This document shows positions 6,267 to 6,515 of a stretch of DNA of 6,515 bases, in pieces (position 1 is the first letter of the stretch; each line of letters begins with the position of its first letter). A program made the translations under genes and the position numbers. The stretch covers positions 1-6,515 of the forward strand of contig QQSA01000089.1 in assembly GCA_003602535.1 (NCBI GenBank), written 5' to 3'. The DNA comes from Candidatus Poseidoniales archaeon (GTDB lineage: Archaea; Thermoplasmatota; Poseidoniia; Poseidoniales; Poseidoniaceae). Below the pieces are notes generated by a model, which had not been told where the DNA came from, searched no databases, and was given only the letters and a program-made list of their open reading frames with translations.

Positions 6267-6515
6267 TCAAGCCACCCCCCATAGTATCATGAAAATTAAC
6301 AACGTTCCGAGCGCAGTCATCATGATGTAATCTCTAGCGCTACCAGTTGTTAATGAACGAACTTTTCTTGAAACCTCTTGGCTTGTTGATTCAATTGTCT
6401 TGATTACTCCATCAATGAATCTGGAATCAAATATGGCTGAAAGGTTTGCAAACCCTACTACAATCTTCATCATTGCTGCATCATAGATATCATCGAAATG
6501 TAGCCGCTTGTGCAA
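6267..6515 (-). CDS. nuoL: NADH-quinone oxidoreductase-type complex I, membrane subunit L, C-terminal end (5' end outside window)
   Basis: The frame is open to the right edge, so only the last 82 residues are seen. They begin with LHKRLHFDDIYDA, which matches the NK-x-Y-x-D-x-x-Y-D segment after the long lateral helix of NuoL. The sequence IFDSRFIDGVIKTIES follows, matching the FDxxxIDG region, then SLTTGSARDYIMMTALG, matching the RxxQTGxxxxYA region before the final hydrophobic helix (LGTLLIFMILWGVA). These family features and the position directly before nuoM support NuoL, the distal antiporter-like subunit. The stop TGA (6269-6267) is immediately followed by the TTG of nuoM, and the last codons supply its purine-rich ribosome site. 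The antiporter core itself is outside the window. Confidence 0.88.
   Translation of the reverse strand: MHKRLHFDDIYDAAMMKIVVGFANLSAIFDSRFIDGVIKTIESTSQEVSRKVRSLTTGSARDYIMMTALGTLLIFMILWGVA
6272..6280 (-). promoter_or_regulatory. Likely nuoM ribosome binding site
   Basis: The minus strand reads GGGGGGTGG, then CTTGA, then the TTG start. The run partly matches a GGAGGTG Shine-Dalgarno and sits at normal spacing from TTG 6266. It codes for the end of NuoL (Trp-Gly-Val-Ala), so the match may partly reflect coding constraint. Confidence 0.45.

Noticed and set aside
1..6515. Mobile element, CRISPR array, tRNA or prophage genes
   Set aside because: No transposase-like protein, spaced repeats, cloverleaf or phage-like gene was seen; the window is almost entirely conserved coding sequence.

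Overview
The window looks like archaeal chromosome. The evidence is a translation and ribosome-assembly cluster of distinctly archaeal/eukaryotic type (aIF1A, RIO1 kinase, a double-KH Dim2/Pno1-like protein) next to a respiratory complex I antiporter-subunit block (nuoL-nuoM-nuoN). AT-rich coding sequence, a CARDB-type surface protein with a C-terminal membrane anchor, and long acidic protein tails would fit a marine Thermoplasmatota lineage such as Marine Group II/III (Poseidoniales-like). That placement is inference, because no marker was compared with a database.

Layout. At the left edge, plus strand, lies the 3' end of a secreted or surface protein gene (1-513). Everything else is on the minus strand and reads right to left: nuoL 3' end (6515-6267), nuoM (6266-4554), nuoN (4553-2856), aIF1A (2823-2302), RIO1 (2261-1293) and the KH protein (1243-494). 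The KH gene and the plus-strand gene converge and overlap by 20 bp. The three nuo genes abut with no spacer: each stop codon is directly followed by the next start. Gaps of 32, 40 and 49 bp separate the last four genes, so the six minus-strand genes may be one transcription unit. No gap exceeds 300 bases, and I saw no tRNA, rRNA, mobile element or CRISPR array.

Functionally there are two modules. NuoL, NuoM and NuoN are the Mrp-antiporter-like proton-pumping subunits of the membrane arm of complex I, and the charged residues needed for pumping are visible. aIF1A works in the ribosomal A site during initiation, while RIO1 and the Dim2-like protein act late in small-subunit maturation near the 3' end of 16S rRNA. 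The aIF1A-RIO1-KH order is widely conserved in archaea; its attachment behind nuoN looks specific to this lineage.

The most interesting signals are: (1) four consecutive complementary segments at the nuoN/aIF1A junction (2825-2873) that can pair 1:2, 2:3 or 3:4, the topology of an attenuator, with the last arm covering the aIF1A Shine-Dalgarno; (2) a second hairpin burying the near-perfect Shine-Dalgarno of RIO1; (3) a roughly 50-residue, very acidic C-terminal tail on aIF1A that resembles the eukaryotic eIF1A tail. The RIO1 start should be placed at 2261, not at the upstream ATG at 2279.
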